DNA of 64,000 bases from Mangifera indica (GCF_011075055.1 NC_058145.1:1748887-1812886); one strand, 5' to 3'; counted from the first letter of the stretch, positions 33,036 through 48,088 are shown. Notes: generated from the sequence alone by a model not told the origin. Program-made: numbers and translations.

Positions 33036-36000
33036 ATGCGAACTCGCTTTCTGAATACCGATTACTTCACCTCCTCATGTTCTCCAATCGAAACCCTAAA
33101 TTTCCTAAACCTTCCCGTTCCTTCTCTGCCTCCTTCGCAGTTAGTCTCCTGCAAAGACGAACTTCTCCGCTTCGATGACGTCTTTGACATATCTCTCGAG
33201 ATCGAGCAATTGCCGATCCTTTCCGCTCTCTCCAAGTTCTTCTCCGAAGTGATTCCTCAAATAACTGATGTTGATTGTCGCCAGTTTGATTCTCTATGTT
33301 CGCGGTTTAGAAAAGGCTGCGACGATGAGGTGAATCGGCATTTTTCATTTTAATTTAGTGATCAAATGAAGCTGTGTGATTATGATACAGAATCTGGTTG
33401 ATAATCTGACCTTTGAACCGAATTTAGGTTTTATTTAATATTAAACGGAAGATTAATTTGCAGTTTTAGGCTATGTATTTTAAAAGAAATAGAAACAATG
33501 GAATCATAAAAGTCCAGAGTTATGTTTCATGTCATTTAAGACTGGATCTGTAAAAACATAAAAAAGAGGTATGAGATTCTAGATTCTTTGGCCATTTCTT
33601 GTTGAAAGGTTCAGTTATAGGGAAGTTTTTTCTCCACTTAAAAGCATATGAAGTAATGTTATTGCTTGTTGCCAGATTAAAAAGAGGAGCTGCTTCTTGC
33701 GCATTTGAAAGCGTGCTCTGAGGAGCACAGTAAAATACTGTTTTCTTTTTCATTCCAGTTATAGTACTTCAAATTGTGTTGACTTAACTTAATATCCATG
33801 ATGCTGGTAAGCTTGTGCAAAAAGGAATTGGCTGCTGTTTTGAAATCATCGCAGATTTCAAAGAATAATATCAATATATTTTGAGGTTTGGCTAAACATA
33901 GATGAAACGCGGTACCAATCATGTAGAAAATTTCTCTAAAATTAGAAATGGTCATTAAACCATATAAAATGGTTAAAAAATCTGATGAAGAATTCATCTA
34001 AAAATCAAACATTAGGGAAGATGAATGAGATTAACCGTTAAAACGAAAAAGCAAAGTGGATGAAGCAATCATTTTTAATCCAGCCTATGTCTATGAAGTC
34101 ATGGAATCAGATTGAAAGGATATTAGCAATTCTAGGTTTTTTCTTTTATAGTTTGCCATTAACTGGAATTGATTTATTTGACTTGCAGGAAGTATTTGAT
34201 ATTCTTTTTAAAGAGAAAGAACATGAGAATCAGAGAACTTCAGAATCAGACACTATGGAGGTTGGATCTCCAAAAAGGCACTGTTAATACTAAGTTTAAT
34301 TCATGCTTTTCTTGGTCTCCTTGGATTCCCTCCAAAGTTTAATTAATGTCACTGCAGAAGGATATTGAGACTGCTGCTGTTGACAAGAATGCACAAAGGG
34401 TTGAAGTAATCCATTTTGAAACACCAGAGCTGATTTTATTCTTGGTATAGTGAAAATCTGTCCAACATACTCTGATACAATATGCTTCTGTATATCTATT
34501 TTAAAATATTTTAGCTAAGTAGTAAAGTTTATTTGTTTCAGGAAGATGTTTCCATTTTCGATAACGAGGACATTTTGGTTGTATTTGGAGCTCCAGAGCT
34601 TGAAACCAATTTAGTAAATTTCTGAACCATATTGTTAATCATAGTGTTTTTATGCCATAGAATATTAGAATTTAATGTCCCTCCAAATTTATATAAACAG
34701 TTCAGGGTAAGTTACCTTTTGAATTTCAAAATCCGATGAATTATAGGTCCTGTCTATAAATGTGTAGATGTATAAGCATATTAACATTGATCTATAGTTT
34801 TCCATATTTCCTATTAATATCCTTGTCGGTGTTTTGCATGATTAATAAAGATATTTTTAGAATTTACAAGCTTACTATTGAGTGTTTATGAAAGACTTGA
34901 TTGTTGTGTACAACTTTGAATTTCGAAGCATATCTCTCATTTTGTTGGTTGCTGATAATTTGTTGCAAGCTTTACAGTGTTATAACCACAGATTTTAAGT
35001 TTGTCAGTGCCTATTTACAGGGCAGCAAAGTTTATTTATTTATGCTTGAATTCAATTCTATAAGCAGAAAGTTGACAGCTTGGATTTTAAATATGCTCTG
35101 ACAGCATATAAATGTGAACTTTTTTCAATAATGTTACACTGGCCGTTTTATTGCAAATGGCACATGCACAAGTTTTTTACTCCTGTTTGATTCTTACTGA
35201 CATTGCCCAAATTCTAGAGTGAAACGACTATAAAATGAAAGGGCTATTTCACAAACTCTTTTTGCTGGCTGAATGATGAATTTAATTTAGAAGAATCAAT
35301 AACAATGTTTGCAGCCGTTTGCATCACTCGGTACTGGCCTCACAACCTTAACATGCAACTTATGTAAGGCCAACACAATTTTAATGTAATTCTCACATCC
35401 TAAAAAGTTGCATGTCATTTTCTTTCTCATTTAAATGGCATTGTCAACCAGATCAATCTATTCAGAGTGTTCGGAAGGGTTGAGATTTTGTTTCTTGTTT
35501 TCCCAGGAGTTTATGAACCTCTAAACTTAGGTTTTTCTTGCAGGATATGGTCATGCAAGAGCTTGCATTACAGTATCCTAATGAGGTTGAAGAATCAGTT
35601 TATTCAGTTGAAGATGTTGCTTCGGACTCCTACATGGAGCAAAGTACTTATATCTCAGAAGATGATGGTCCTCTACCAGGCCAACTGCTCTTTCAGGGTG
35701 GCACATTTCCTCTTTTAGAAGTGGATGAAATAAGTCTAGGTAATTTGACAAGCGTGTCTGCAGAGGATGAACTTCTTTCACTTCTCGAAAACATGGAACA
35801 TCAACACTGGAGTCTAAAAGATAATTTGCTGATTAACACCAAGGAAATTTTGGGTTCTGTGGACCATGATATCTTAGATCCTCTTTCAGATCTTGATTCA
35901 TCAAAGCAGTGCCTTGACTCGGAGCTGGCATCAGATATGTTCCATAAAGCGGACTTTATAGGCATGGTGGACAGTTCACAGCTTCAAGAAAATTCTGAAT

Positions 36001-39000
36001 CTCATCTAGGGAAGGTCGATGGTGCTTGGCTGTTGTCAATAAGCCCAGTGATATTTCAGGAATTTGAAATATTTGATACGGATTCATCTCAACTATTTGA
36101 AAACTTCTTCAGCACACAAACAACAGGTGAACCCATTGCATATGGTTGGATGTTCAGGGATGACATGAATTTTAAAAATTACAATGAGTTGATCATTAGT
36201 CATGAACTAACTCTAACAGATGAAACATTCAAGTCTTTTCCCATACCTGTTCTCTCCGATCATGACAAGATAAGATCAATATACACTACGATGGAGGAAA
36301 AATTAGCAGAATTAAGGCCACAGCCGTTGTCTGCATCTGATGGGATATACTTGGATTGGCATCTTTTGGAAGGAGATAACTGCAATTTTAATCTATTTTG
36401 TTGTCAGCAGAACATGTTGGAGGCAGAGTCAAAGATTGAATTTCATATTGCAACTTCAGATGATGAGAAGTTAGTATATAGCTTCATTCTCTCTGATGAT
36501 TCTTTAATTGGGCAAAACATGGAAGAATGCGATGAATGGCTGAAAATCGATTGTGATGGAACTTCTGTGCTTGATGATCATCTTATGGGAGTTGCTTCAG
36601 GGAAGTTATACCACAACGGAAGTTCAAAAGAAGGAAAAATGAAATCATCAGTTGAAGAAAATACAAAGGAGGCTTCACTTTTATTCAAATCTATGTCACG
36701 GTTCGATGATCTAGACTTTTTCTTGAATCCAGGGAAAGCTACCACTGGACAGAAGGGTGAAGCCACAGTCAAGGAATCTGAGACCGCTGTTCCTTCCAGT
36801 AATCTGGCAGCAGCATGCATGTCCACTGGCTTACAATTGGAGCAGTGGAACGTCATATTGCATAAAGTTGTGTTGTCAGACAATATTGTGGCCCTAATTG
36901 ATATCTTTGAGAAGAGTTATCTAGCCATTGTTCAGAATGAAACAGAGCTGAACTCATTTGCAGCAGTAGATCATTTTAAATTGCTTAGCCTTCCAAAAAA
37001 CCAGCTGATGGACTGCATTACTGAAAAGATTTTACAGACAGCCTCTTGCCGTGTAGATGAAAAATCTGCAGCACTTGTCACTCTATGTGCAATCAAACAA
37101 ATGGCTTGGTTCATCTGTTTCTATGGCATCCATACAGCTCGCATTTATGCAGATAAGTTATGCAAAAGCCTGGACTGTGTGAAATCAAGATTAGGGTTAC
37201 TGCAGTCACTTATTGTAGAAGCAGATGTGAAGGTTGACAAAGAAATAACTAGATCTCATCCCTCTCTACTAGTTATTCAAGGAATTCTTCAGTCAAACAC
37301 TTCCCAGAGTAATTTGAAAGTACTAATTTTGGCTGAGCAAGTTTTCTGGTGGTCATTGAAGCGTTTGGTAATGTCCATGGGGTTATCATGTAATGAGCTA
37401 CATAATTTTTATACAAATTTGGATCAACAGGATTCCCTTCATGATAGTGGGTCTAAAAGGTCTAAAATGGATGACCTGCTGAATTCTGACTGCTTATTGG
37501 TATCTCATGAGTAAGTTGTTGATCCCCATTAACTATAAATGTGTTTCATTTGCTTATTGTAACTTTTCAGTGATTCATTTTATGTCCATGATGATTTCTT
37601 TGATGCAGCCCATATCATTATATCAGCTGTTCTAGATAGTAAAATTCTAATACACAATGATCAGTTGTCCTTAATGCTATTACAGAACATCTAGAAATTT
37701 GAGTTCACATTTTTTGGATATTCATTGGATATGAGTTTTGTTAAAATTAGAATGGATGTGGTTCTATGATTTCATTCTTTTGATATACACTGGATACAAG
37801 TTTTAATTATCTCACTGATATATTATGTGACAAAGAGTTTATTATGTGCATTCTGCTAGTAACTGTTTGAGTTATCTCTACTTAATATAGAGTATATTCT
37901 AGCTTCCTAAACTTTCGTACTTACTAGAAGAGGATACATAACTAAATGGGCCATGCAACTCACTGAAAGAACAGGGAAAGTGTATATATACTTAAGCCTG
38001 GAATGGGAGGAGGGGCTCCTAGAAAATGCTTGATAAATTTTGATCAATTTGATGCACTGATTTGATCTGGATTTGATTTTTTATTTGCTTGCTATAATGC
38101 TTCCAGATTTTGGGTGATAATGAAAATGTTATATGTTCGAACAAAGGTCTAAGCTTACAGATATCATGAATTCATGATATTTTTAGTCTAAGGTGCATTA
38201 TATGTACATGTGTGATAATATGTTCATACATTGAATTTTTGTGGCATGAATATGAATAGACCCCTAAATTCAAGGACATTTGCCCTGTGATTGACCCTTT
38301 GAACTTTAAATATAGCACAATCTCTATGTTAATAGAATGAATCATTTTGGTTTAACACAATCCACTGGTGTGCTTCTATTCTAGGATCACCAGCCTATTG
38401 TAGTTTATCTATCAATATAATGCACAACATTTCAGTACATCACACCTTAATGAAATGAGGCACATTTGTCAAGTTATAATTATATGGCTTGCAGATGGTG
38501 ATCTGACTGCTTGTGTATGGACGATGATATAGATGCTTTATACAAGTATACTATTTAGGACTATTGAGCCTAGTAATCTGTTGGGATGTTATATTGACCA
38601 TTAGTTATCACTTTTACTAATGAATGCTACTAATTTTCACTGCTTAGCCGTGAGGATTCCATGACAATATATATATTAAGTGTTTTTCCTCCTGAAGGTT
38701 GGTATCTGCATCTTTTCCCTTCAACAAATTTGGCCTCATCTTGGAATACGGTGGTTCATATGGCTTATCTAGAATATCCACTCTTTCCCCAAATGTATCT
38801 GGCTTACCTTGTCTTCATTTCTTAAAAGTGGAACTGGAGAACTGTAGTGCTTCCAGAGCACTATGTGAGGGTGTTCATATGCCCCAAAAGATAGAAGTGG
38901 TCAGTCTATCTTATTCATTCTTCATGCTTGGGTATATAGAAAGTGTTCATATTCTCATTGATCAACTGCTAGCATTGCTCTAGTTAGTGAACTCTAAATT

Positions 39001-42000
39001 GTTTGTTCTCCATAAATTCATTTTTGTTTCTACTTGCATAAAAATGTTGCATTAATTAGAAATAAATTTTAGGATACTAGATAGACTTAGTATTTTTTCA
39101 TAATATTTCTACCAAAAATTTGTTGGGTTACATGAATGTTTGTTGGCGAACATATGTTTGTCATTGAATTTGCAGGAATAGAATTTTCCTGCAATTTACA
39201 GAAGTCAGGTAAAGGCTGACTTAAAGGGACTCTCTCTGGTCATGTGTTGGATAGAAAAAGGGTGTTTGTCTTATATTAGTCCAATTGTTTGATTTTCTAC
39301 TTTAACGTGATAAGTCACTTGGAATAAGCATACGGTGATAACTGAAAACTAATTGACTCTTTCATAATATTTTTCAAGCTATACATAGAGACTAAATTAG
39401 GAAGTTATTGCATGAAGATTGGTTAATCTAGAATTTGTATAACCTCTTCTTAATTGGTTCAACCACTACATGGGCACTAGCTGTATTCTAGGATTTTTGC
39501 TGCCTTTTCCAAGTTAAATATATTTTCTTATATTGTCCACATGCTAGCTTACATATTCGGAACAATGCACAGCCACTCTGACAAGATTTATATCCTAGGG
39601 TGAAGAGTCTCATTCTATCTCTACCCTTAATGAGGATATGAGTACTCAGCAGTTGCTGGAAGTGCTAAACTTTGTACCACTTGAGGACAGACATTACATC
39701 AGATCTGAGGAAGCTGCAGAAGTAGAAATTTGTCGTATGCCTCCTTCAGTTCCTAGTTCACAATTGGCAAGGGATTCTGACCACATTCAGCAGTGCATAA
39801 GTTACCCTGATACAATCATAATTGTGAATACTCAAAGTATTGATAAGGAAATGATAGCATCCAGGAGAAGTACATACCTAAAAATTCTTGCACTGGAGAA
39901 AGAAGGGATACAGGTTGTGGAACGTGATGTAAATCTGCCTGTGGATATAATAATTAGTTCTGCAATTTGCCTAATATGGTATGATTCTGGAAACATTGGA
40001 AAGAAATCTACTGCTTCAGATGAAGCTTCTTCATGCTTACCTTTGTGTGTGGAGAATATTGCCACAAATGTTTTGACCTTGCTAAGCTTTACTTTCAGTG
40101 CCTGCATTCTGGTAATTGTGATACTTTGCTTAAATATTTCTACTTTTAGCTTTATCTCATGCATATAATGATAGTTTGGACAGTACCAACTTTATTGGGT
40201 TGGCTAGGGAAGGTTTTGCTTTTCAAACCATTGAAACCTCTCATTGCAGCTCCTTTTTTATCAATAAATAAGCTTTGGCACAAATGAAGACCTTGAAATT
40301 GTTTGCAAAAGAAATTATTCAACATTACCTAATATTAGGTCAATCTTTGTTTGTCTTAAATTTATGATCATTATATGACAGGCCTGACTGATTTCACAAA
40401 TGATTAGAGGTAGAGGTATCTGTCTTAGCGTTTCTTTTAAAAAATTTGGGATCTAGTAATCAGATTTTTATATGTTTATCGTGATAGGGTAGATAGATAA
40501 TTGAGAGATCAAATAAATTTAATTGATTTAAATAGTGAAGCCACTAATTATTATAGTATTTGTCAGTTACTGGTACTGGTTCATTTCCAATGGCCTTGTA
40601 CTGATAATTGACTTTCCTTAATTCTTTTCCAGGTCTTTGAAGGTGAAATCAACTTTATTTCTACCGTAATGGAATCCTCGGATGAGCTCTATGCGGCTGC
40701 AGCAAGCCTGGGACTTGATTTACAGTTATTTTGTTCCTATTCATCCGAGTTAACCGATGAAATTATATTGAACTGCATTGGATATCCCATTAAATTGACT
40801 AGGGGCTTATTACCTAAAATGCCTGAGTCAGAAACTCTTGCAGAATCATTTCTTACCAAGTTTCCTTCAGTGAACCCACTGACAGCTCATGTTATGCTGA
40901 CTTCCATAGTCACACTCATTGAGTTCCTTCAGCTTTCACTTGAGAGTAGAATCTCTGTGATCCAAAAGTATCATGTTCCTAATGAAAGTATCAATCTGTT
41001 CGGTATTTTGTGCAAATATGGGGAGCGTGATGATTCAAAATCTATAATGACAGACTGCTCATCTTCATTATCTTCTGGGCCAGACTCAGATAAGTGTCAT
41101 TTGAATATTGATTCTCAGAGAAAACGACAAAAATGCTTTTCTAATCCTGAGAAAATTGATGTACATATGGATAAGTCGATGCATTTGGAGCCCTTGAACC
41201 AATTTACTGACAGCATCTTGGATACATCTGGAGTGCCTAAGCCCTATGATTCTTGGAAGGATTATTCAATATATGGAGACCATGCTAAGCCTAGCTCATC
41301 TTTAGATGATTTGTTTGATATTAAACTGGACCTGGATTTTGACACGAGGATGAAACCTTCCAGACTCTCCAAGGTATCTGATTGTCAGAGCTTAGAAGGT
41401 CCTCAGATCTTAAATGAAACAAATGATCCCAATTTTTCTTTGAAAGATATATTGTTGGATAAAAATCAAGCATCAGAAATTGCTAGGATGAACAAGTTGG
41501 ATTGGCATAACATCAGTAAGTCTAGCAATCTGCAAGAGGACTTTAAAGGTGAAGTAGTAGACTTCACTTGTAGTCCAGTATCAGGTAAGGAATTCTATTC
41601 TGTGCCTAAATCTTCATCCTTCCTTTCAGTGCCTGAGATGGAAAACAATTCCATAGGGAAGTCTAAAATTGCAAGAAGACTGTCATTGGGTAAAAGTGGT
41701 CACCCTACTTTCCCAACAGCTACCGAGGTCAACTCTGGTTCAAATGTATTTTCTGGTAAAGATCTGAGACAGACTTTACAAGGAACTAATGACCGTCCAG
41801 ATACTGATTACTATAGAGGCAAATTGCCTTTAGAGCACCGCAAAAACCTCTTAGAGGAGGTTTTAGAATGGAGATTTGCAGATTCCAAAGGGGTGCCATT
41901 CCAAGAAGAAATGGCACATTATAGTAGAACCCCACTTTCAAATGCCATTCATTCAGCTAAAGCACAACCAGATTCACCCTGGACAATGGAATTTCTGAAC

Positions 42001-42488
42001 AAAATCAGGGAAAAGAGCAGATTGCGGCAGCATTCCCATCCATGTGATACAGCTGCCCCATGCTTTGGGGCTTCAGGGAATACATCAAAAGTTATTAAGA
42101 GAAGAAGTCCATCTATTCTTGAATTTTTCAAGTACCAAGGAGGCAGCATTCCTAAGAATTTACCAGAACAAAAGAAACAGAAGCGATCTAAACAATCATC
42201 AAGCTCTTCAAAGAACAAAATGTCTTCAACTTCATTTCTTCCTATATGGACACCTATTGACAAGAGAGCAAGACAGGTTTGTATGAACTATCTATTGTTA
42301 TGTATGTGCATGCTGAGTGTATGTATATTCCCACTCACTTAAATCACACACATACATTGCTGTGTATTTATACATTTAGTTTCCTACAGACTCTGGCTTT
42401 TGCAACTAACGAAAGTGATGGCCAAACTAAGTTGGTGTGGAGTGATGGAAGTGCCCATGCTTGGAGAAAAAAGTTTCAGAGTCAATAA
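33036..42488 (+). CDS. SHOC1: SHOC1 (shortage in chiasmata 1), ZIP2/Spo16-class meiotic crossover protein
   Basis: Nine exons: 33036-33329, 34189-34260, 34358-34444, 34542-34613, 35544-37510, 38698-38899, 39599-40111, 40633-42276, 42390-42488, all GT-AG and in frame; about 1,649 residues, close to Arabidopsis SHOC1 as I recall it (about 1,600). The start MRTRFLNTDYF is the conserved N-terminus of the family. The start chosen is the ATG at 33036. A long acidic region precedes an XPF-like domain that lacks the nuclease active site (about 900-1120, including FPFNKFGLILEYGG and IASRRSTYLKILALEKEGIQVVERD). A helix-hairpin-helix segment follows (about 1120-1170, LTRGLLPKM to VNPLTAHVM), and the tail is serine-rich and basic. 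Known role: with PTD it stabilises recombination intermediates for class I crossovers in meiotic nuclei. The next gene is tail-to-tail. The short exons 2-4 are the least certain borders. Confidence 0.9.
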
Positions 42489-43634
42489 ATGGAGTGAGAA
42501 GCCGTGCATAGGGACTCAAATCATTTTGAATGAAGTTACAGGTCGGTTCTTTGTCAGAACTTAGTATTTAACTCTTGAGTGAAGTACCATGCCTGCAACA
42601 GTTAGTCTTTAGCTTGTCAGAGTCAACTGGAACAGTTGTTTGAAGTATGTATCTAAATAACTCCTATAAGTAAGCTCCAATTTTACAACTTTTGCACTGT
42701 TTATGTCAAATGTATTAAACTAACTTGATTGATGTTCTAAGTCATTGCTACAAGAGCTTAGTAATCAGATTCATTGTTGACAGTTTGAAATGATATTCTG
42801 ATTGATTAGTACATAGCAGGCATCTTTATCTATCTGTCTCTCTTGATGTGTACTTGCACTTGAGCATGCCTGTGGCAATCAGTCGAGTCTGAAAATAAGG
42901 TCCTTTTGCTGATAGTAACTGTAAACCTTAAGATGCTTAAAACAGAATCAAAGGACAGGGAGAAGGGCTTCCATTTACACTAATCAATGTCCTCTTCAAG
43001 AGTTCAAGGCGAAAAACAAAAAGGAATGCAGATATCATAAATTCGCACTCATACAGCTATAAGATCTATAGGTATCATTAACATAAACTAAAGTTATTGG
43101 CTGATAAGTTCAGTGTTAAAGTTGTGGAGTGAAGCTAATTTTGTTTACATTGGAAATATTGATCCCTTTAAACTTGGAGTGTGGATCAACATCTTTATTA
43201 ATAATGAGTTTTAACATGTTTTGAGTTTCAATTGTCAAAAAGACTTAAGCTAATTTAATTTGGATACTCATTATATTATATACCCTTTTATTTTTCTTTT
43301 TCTTCCCACTGTGAGACCTACTTATCTCAACAGTTTGTGTACATTTTACCATTGAAAAAGCCAGATATCTTTGAAAAAACAATAATTAAGCTTGTTTAGG
43401 TGCATATTTAGCCCTATATTACGTATTGGGTGCTCGGTTCCATGTCCATGTTTTTTCTAGTAGTTTTGCTTTTCCTACGAATATGTATGTTTAGTATGTT
43501 TCACTCATCAACAGGATAAAGTCTGCTTGATCAAACTCTAGCATAACAATCTTACCAAGAAAAACTGCATAAAGAATTATGCCGCTCCATTGATGGAAAA
43601 TTTTCAAATTTCAGTTCTTGCAAGTTTGCAAATT
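42489..43634. other. Convergent intergenic region
   Basis: 1.1 kb between two tail-to-tail genes, holding both 3' untranslated regions. No repeat of the families seen elsewhere and no extra gene. Confidence 0.6.
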
Positions 43635-46600
43635 CTAGTTCTTCTTACCATTCTTGAGATTTCTTACAGTCATTACAAGTTCTTGCCTTTCACCTTCCAC
43701 CTCAGCAAATTTGAGACTTATTTCTGAATATCTCTCTTGCATTTCTTTCAGCTCCGTTTCTATACATTTATTTTTTTCCTTCAGTATTGTCACTTGAGTT
43801 AACAGTTCAGTCTTCTCTGCATCTCTGGAATGGGAAGTGGGCGATTTCAGCCCTTTCTTAGAGCACATCTCGTCCTTCCTGTGAAAAGTGGGAAAGGAAT
43901 AAAAAAGACAGACCGTGATTAGAAGTGAATGTAAACTTCTTATTACGTATATCTCTAACTGCTCCATACTGACACATACAGATGGGACACAGATGGAAAA
44001 TTGCAAAGGTCTGAGCAAAAAAGAAGTGAACTAATATACCTAATTGAATACTTGTACCCATCAAATGGTGGTACGTCAACCTGTTCCATGATGCTTACTA
44101 GTTCTTTAATCATGATATTGAGATTGTTTTCTTTTAGCAGAGCTGGATTCCCTGGAGTTTCCGTTGCTGCTTCCTTCCATGTCGATTGGTCCTGTTGATT
44201 TGGTAAACTAGTCAGTTTAAGTTATATGCTTGAACTGCATGCCAAAAAAATTAAACATATACGCCATTTTGTCAAGTCATATCTTAGAGACATGTAGCAC
44301 TATATGCATTGTGTTTATAAACATGACATGCATAAGTGTAATTATATTTTATGTTTGATTAAAGTCTTGTAGTTGAATAATCACCTTATGAAATCCCAAT
44401 CTTGCTTTCAAACTTGATATAATTTGCATGTCTGAAATTGAAGCTTGATTGCTGTAGTTCTTGAATTTTTTCTCTATACTGGTTATTCGCTCTTCCTTCT
44501 TCTGTAGCTCATTCTTCAACTGAATAACCTGTTTTCTCAGGTTATCTTTCTCAAGTTCTTCCCCAGTCAAGCTACTTTTGAGTTCACTTTGCTGGACTCT
44601 TAGAGTCTTGACTTCTGACTGCAAATTTCCTATCATCATCTCCTTTTCATCCTTCAAGGACTTCATCAAAATGAACTCTTTATGTGCTTTTTCTGCTTCC
44701 TTCTTTGCTAAAGCAAATTTCTTCTCCAAATCATCCTTTTCTTTATTCCATCTTCGTATCAGAATATCAGTTTCACCCACTGACAATTGCTGTTCCACAT
44801 CACCTCTCAGCTTTGTGTTTTTTTCTGCATCAGAGGACTTATGCTTCTCCCTTTTAAGGTTCTCTATCTCAGTCCTTAGTGTTTGAATCTCCATTGAGGA
44901 AGCTTCTTGCTGGTCAGACTTATGATTTATTTCCAAAGACATTTGCTCTATTTGCCTGGAGAGCTCTCCATTCTGATTCTTAATTAAACCAAGCTCGTCT
45001 TTGGCTTTCTGCAGCATTTCTTCCAGGATTTTTTTCTGCATGAGCAGTTCATTTGATTCTGTCATTGCTTTTGTGGCCACCTTCTCACTGTCATCAATTT
45101 TAGATGCCATTTCCACAGAAAGTCTTTTGAATTCTTCCTGCAGCCGCTCAGCTGTAACAGCATTTTTCCACCTGGTCTTTTTCAGGGCCTCCTCTGCTCG
45201 AATAGCCCTCTGTTCCTGCTCTGTTTTGGCACATGACACAACATCCAGATTGTCTTCAAATTCTTGTGCCTGCTTCACCAGTTCTTGCTTAAATTCCTTG
45301 ACCTGTCTTTCACGTTCATTAATGGCTATTAAAGATTCTGAGTATTCTTGTGACTGCTGTTTAATTTTGTCCTCCAATCTCTCTACTTGTGATTTAAGTT
45401 CCTCAACAGTGGCCAAAAGCTCCAAGCATTCACTTGTCTTCATCGATTCTTGCAGCTGGTTTTCCTCTAACTTTGAAGAAAGATGCTGATTTTCTTGTTT
45501 TAGGGCATCACAGTCCTTGGTGAGTTTTTTGGCATGCATCTCTAGTTCCTCCGAATGTTTTCTGTAAAACTCTATTTCACCACTTTGGTCTATGATTTTT
45601 TGCTTCAGCATTTCTGCCTCTTTTTCATTATTTTGTATCTTGGCTTCAAGTTCTAATAGGTTTTCATCAAATTTACTTGTTTCATCTACCTTGCTGGAGA
45701 GAGCAGATATTTCCTTGTTTTTCTGCTCCAACATTTCATTGAGATCTTTCACCACAAGAATCAACTCAGTGTTTGAATCTTGTGTCTTCTGCAGTTGCAA
45801 CCGAAAATTGGCATTAATTTCCTTTTGATGATTGAGCTCTTCTCTAATTTCTTCTTGTGCAACCCTTAAATAATCATTCTCTGCTTGCAGCTCGCTTTCA
45901 ACTTCTGTCTCAGCTATAGAGTTTTGTCTTCTGAGTTGTTCACATTCTGTTTTCAGTTCCTCTCTTTCTTCAATCAAGCCAGCAATTTGTTTCGACTGAT
46001 CCTGCATCCGTTTGTTCTCCTTCACAACCTGTTTCCGAAGAGTTTGTAATTCTAGTTCTGATAGTTCTACCTGCCTCATCATAATAGCCAATTCACTTTT
46101 GAGATGAGAAACTGAACCATCTGTAACGTCTTGCAAGTCTCTTGGAAGGGTATCTTCTAGGCTGTTTGTAGAGTCAACTAAACTTCCATCCGAAACTGAA
46201 CCAACCGACCAGTCTGTGTTTGATCTCCGGTGTGAGTGTTTTTTGCTTGAAATGACATTGGCTATTCCCCGAGGAGGCATAGAGTTTTGTCTGACAGGTG
46301 ATTGGATGCTTGCAGGATCCAGTTGAATATTCTGCTCTGAATCGCTGTCCCAGATTGATGCCAATGTAATAGCAGAGCCAGTGGATGCTCTGAGGCTGCA
46401 GATTTTGTTGTCATTCTGGGATGCCATTATATTCAAGTCCTTATCCTGCAAGAACAATTAGAATCACAACCTTTCATGATAGGCAATGTGCTTCTCTATT
46501 TGTAGCGTTAAAATCGTTTTCGGTCGGAATTCTAATCTTCGAAAATTGTTCTAAAAGAAAATTGTCAAGGTAAATGATAGGAGACAATACTTCTTCAAAA

Positions 46601-47419
46601 TTTTGTTGCACTCCGTCTATATTGTTCTCTTGGTTCTTCAAACTAGGGATATTATCTCCATTTCCTTCAATGGCTCTGAGATCAGTAGCTCCATGAATCT
46701 TCTCAATTGTCAGCTGTCTCCACAGATAATTTACTATAAATGAATCATTGCAGGTATTTACAGAACAAAAATTGAGAATGGAAGAGAGAACTACTAACAT
46801 GCAAAATTGCACCAGAATTCGCAAACTTTAGCGGCAGAGATACAGTTAATGGTTCAGTTTCTGCTGCAAAATCTGCAAGATCAATTGAAGCTTCACCGAG
46901 GAAATCTGATTTTGACGATCCCTGCAACAGCCACAAGAATTGGGAAGGCCAATGAAGAAAGGTTCACTCAAGAAAGGAGAAATAAACAAAGAAGCTGAGA
47001 TGATAGAACAACATACACTTGAAACAACGAAATGGTAAATTTTCTCATGGATTTTCCCTGTTTTAGAATCCCTTGTGAGTTTCACCGTTACATAGATTGG
47101 TCTTTCCCACAAACAAGTTCCATCTTGGACTGCAACTTTCTCCATTTTAAAAGCTGTTTTTCCAACATCTTCAGGTACCAAAGAAATCATCACAGCTGAT
47201 TTTTTCAACGGTGGCACCTGCAACTTCAACAAAACCAGGTGAGATCTTGCACCCATGAAACCTCTAAATCACTTTATCTCATAAAACCCATTAGGCTACA
47301 AGGCAAATGATGGTTTACTTTTTGAAGTGTGAAATTCATAGTCATACCTGAGTTGCCTGAAACTGCAATTTGAAAACAGCTTTGAACTTGTCCTTGTCTT
47401 TCCTCCATGACTTGAACAT
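43635..47419 (-). CDS. NT-C2 (EEIG1/EHBP1) domain coiled-coil protein, myosin-heavy-chain-related
   Basis: Seven exons: 47419-47348, 47217-47017, 46921-46799, 46713-46591, 46445-44385, 44191-44040, 43878-43635; about 991 residues. The start MFKSWRKDKDKFKAVFKLQFQATQ is typical. Residues 1-145 form an NT-C2 domain (KKSAVMISLVPEDVGKTAF, ERPIYVTVKL, GEASIDLADF, SGAILHLTIEKIHG), a membrane-contact module found with organelle-positioning proteins. A serine-rich linker (about 174-270) includes KKHSHRRSNTDWS. Residues about 270-870 are one long coiled coil rich in E, K, Q and L, and a second coiled segment closes the protein (TELLTQVTILKEKNKC). No myosin motor is present despite the family name. It matches At5g52280 in my memory, which also neighbours SHOC1. 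Exact function is not established; a tether or scaffold at membranes is inference. Confidence 0.87.
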
Positions 47420-47689
47420 TTTTTGGGTTTCGGAAAAAGCTTCTAGTTTTTGTCAGTCAATCTTTGTTACAAGTCTCCACTCAACTCACGGAGACTCTGG
47501 CAAATGATCATGCCGCTTCTTTGGAACTTTTTGCAGCAAAATTTAGAATTTTGTTTACAAACGAGAGCAAGCAAACAAGAGGCTCCAGTTCAGTTCAGCT
47601 TTAACATGTCAACTCCAAAGTCCATAAAAAATGGCTACATTGCAGAAACAGAATATAATCAATAAATAAGAGGGTGTGTTATTTTAGCC

Positions 47690-47880
47690 TGACATAATTA
47701 ACTGTATTTTTATATATATATATTTTTTATATATAATTTAAGTATATTAATTATGTGTCATTATATAGTTAAATATTATTTTATTTTTTATTTAAAATGA
47801 TTTAATTATATAATGATATATTATTTATATATTAAAATTATATATCAAAAGTATATATATATAATTTATAATATATTATT
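47690..47880. repeat. Palindromic MITE copy
   Basis: ATATATAATTTAAGTATATTAATTATGTGTCATTATATAG left arm and a matching right arm, with a TTTTATTTAAAATGATTTAATTATATAATG centre. The 5' flank of the NT-C2 gene lies just before it. Confidence 0.5.
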
Positions 47881-48088
47881 TCCTATTATGTAAACCAATT
47901 AATTCATTTTGTTCCCTTGTGTAACTTATTCTGTTTTCCTAGCCAAGGATTTAGGATTCAGGTTATGAAATAAATTTGTGTATAATTTTTACATTAAAAT
48001 AATACAAAATATAATTTGTTCATTTGCAGGGACTAGGGAGAATCGATTATTGCTTTAGAGTAATGATATACTTTTCTTTTTGGTGCAG

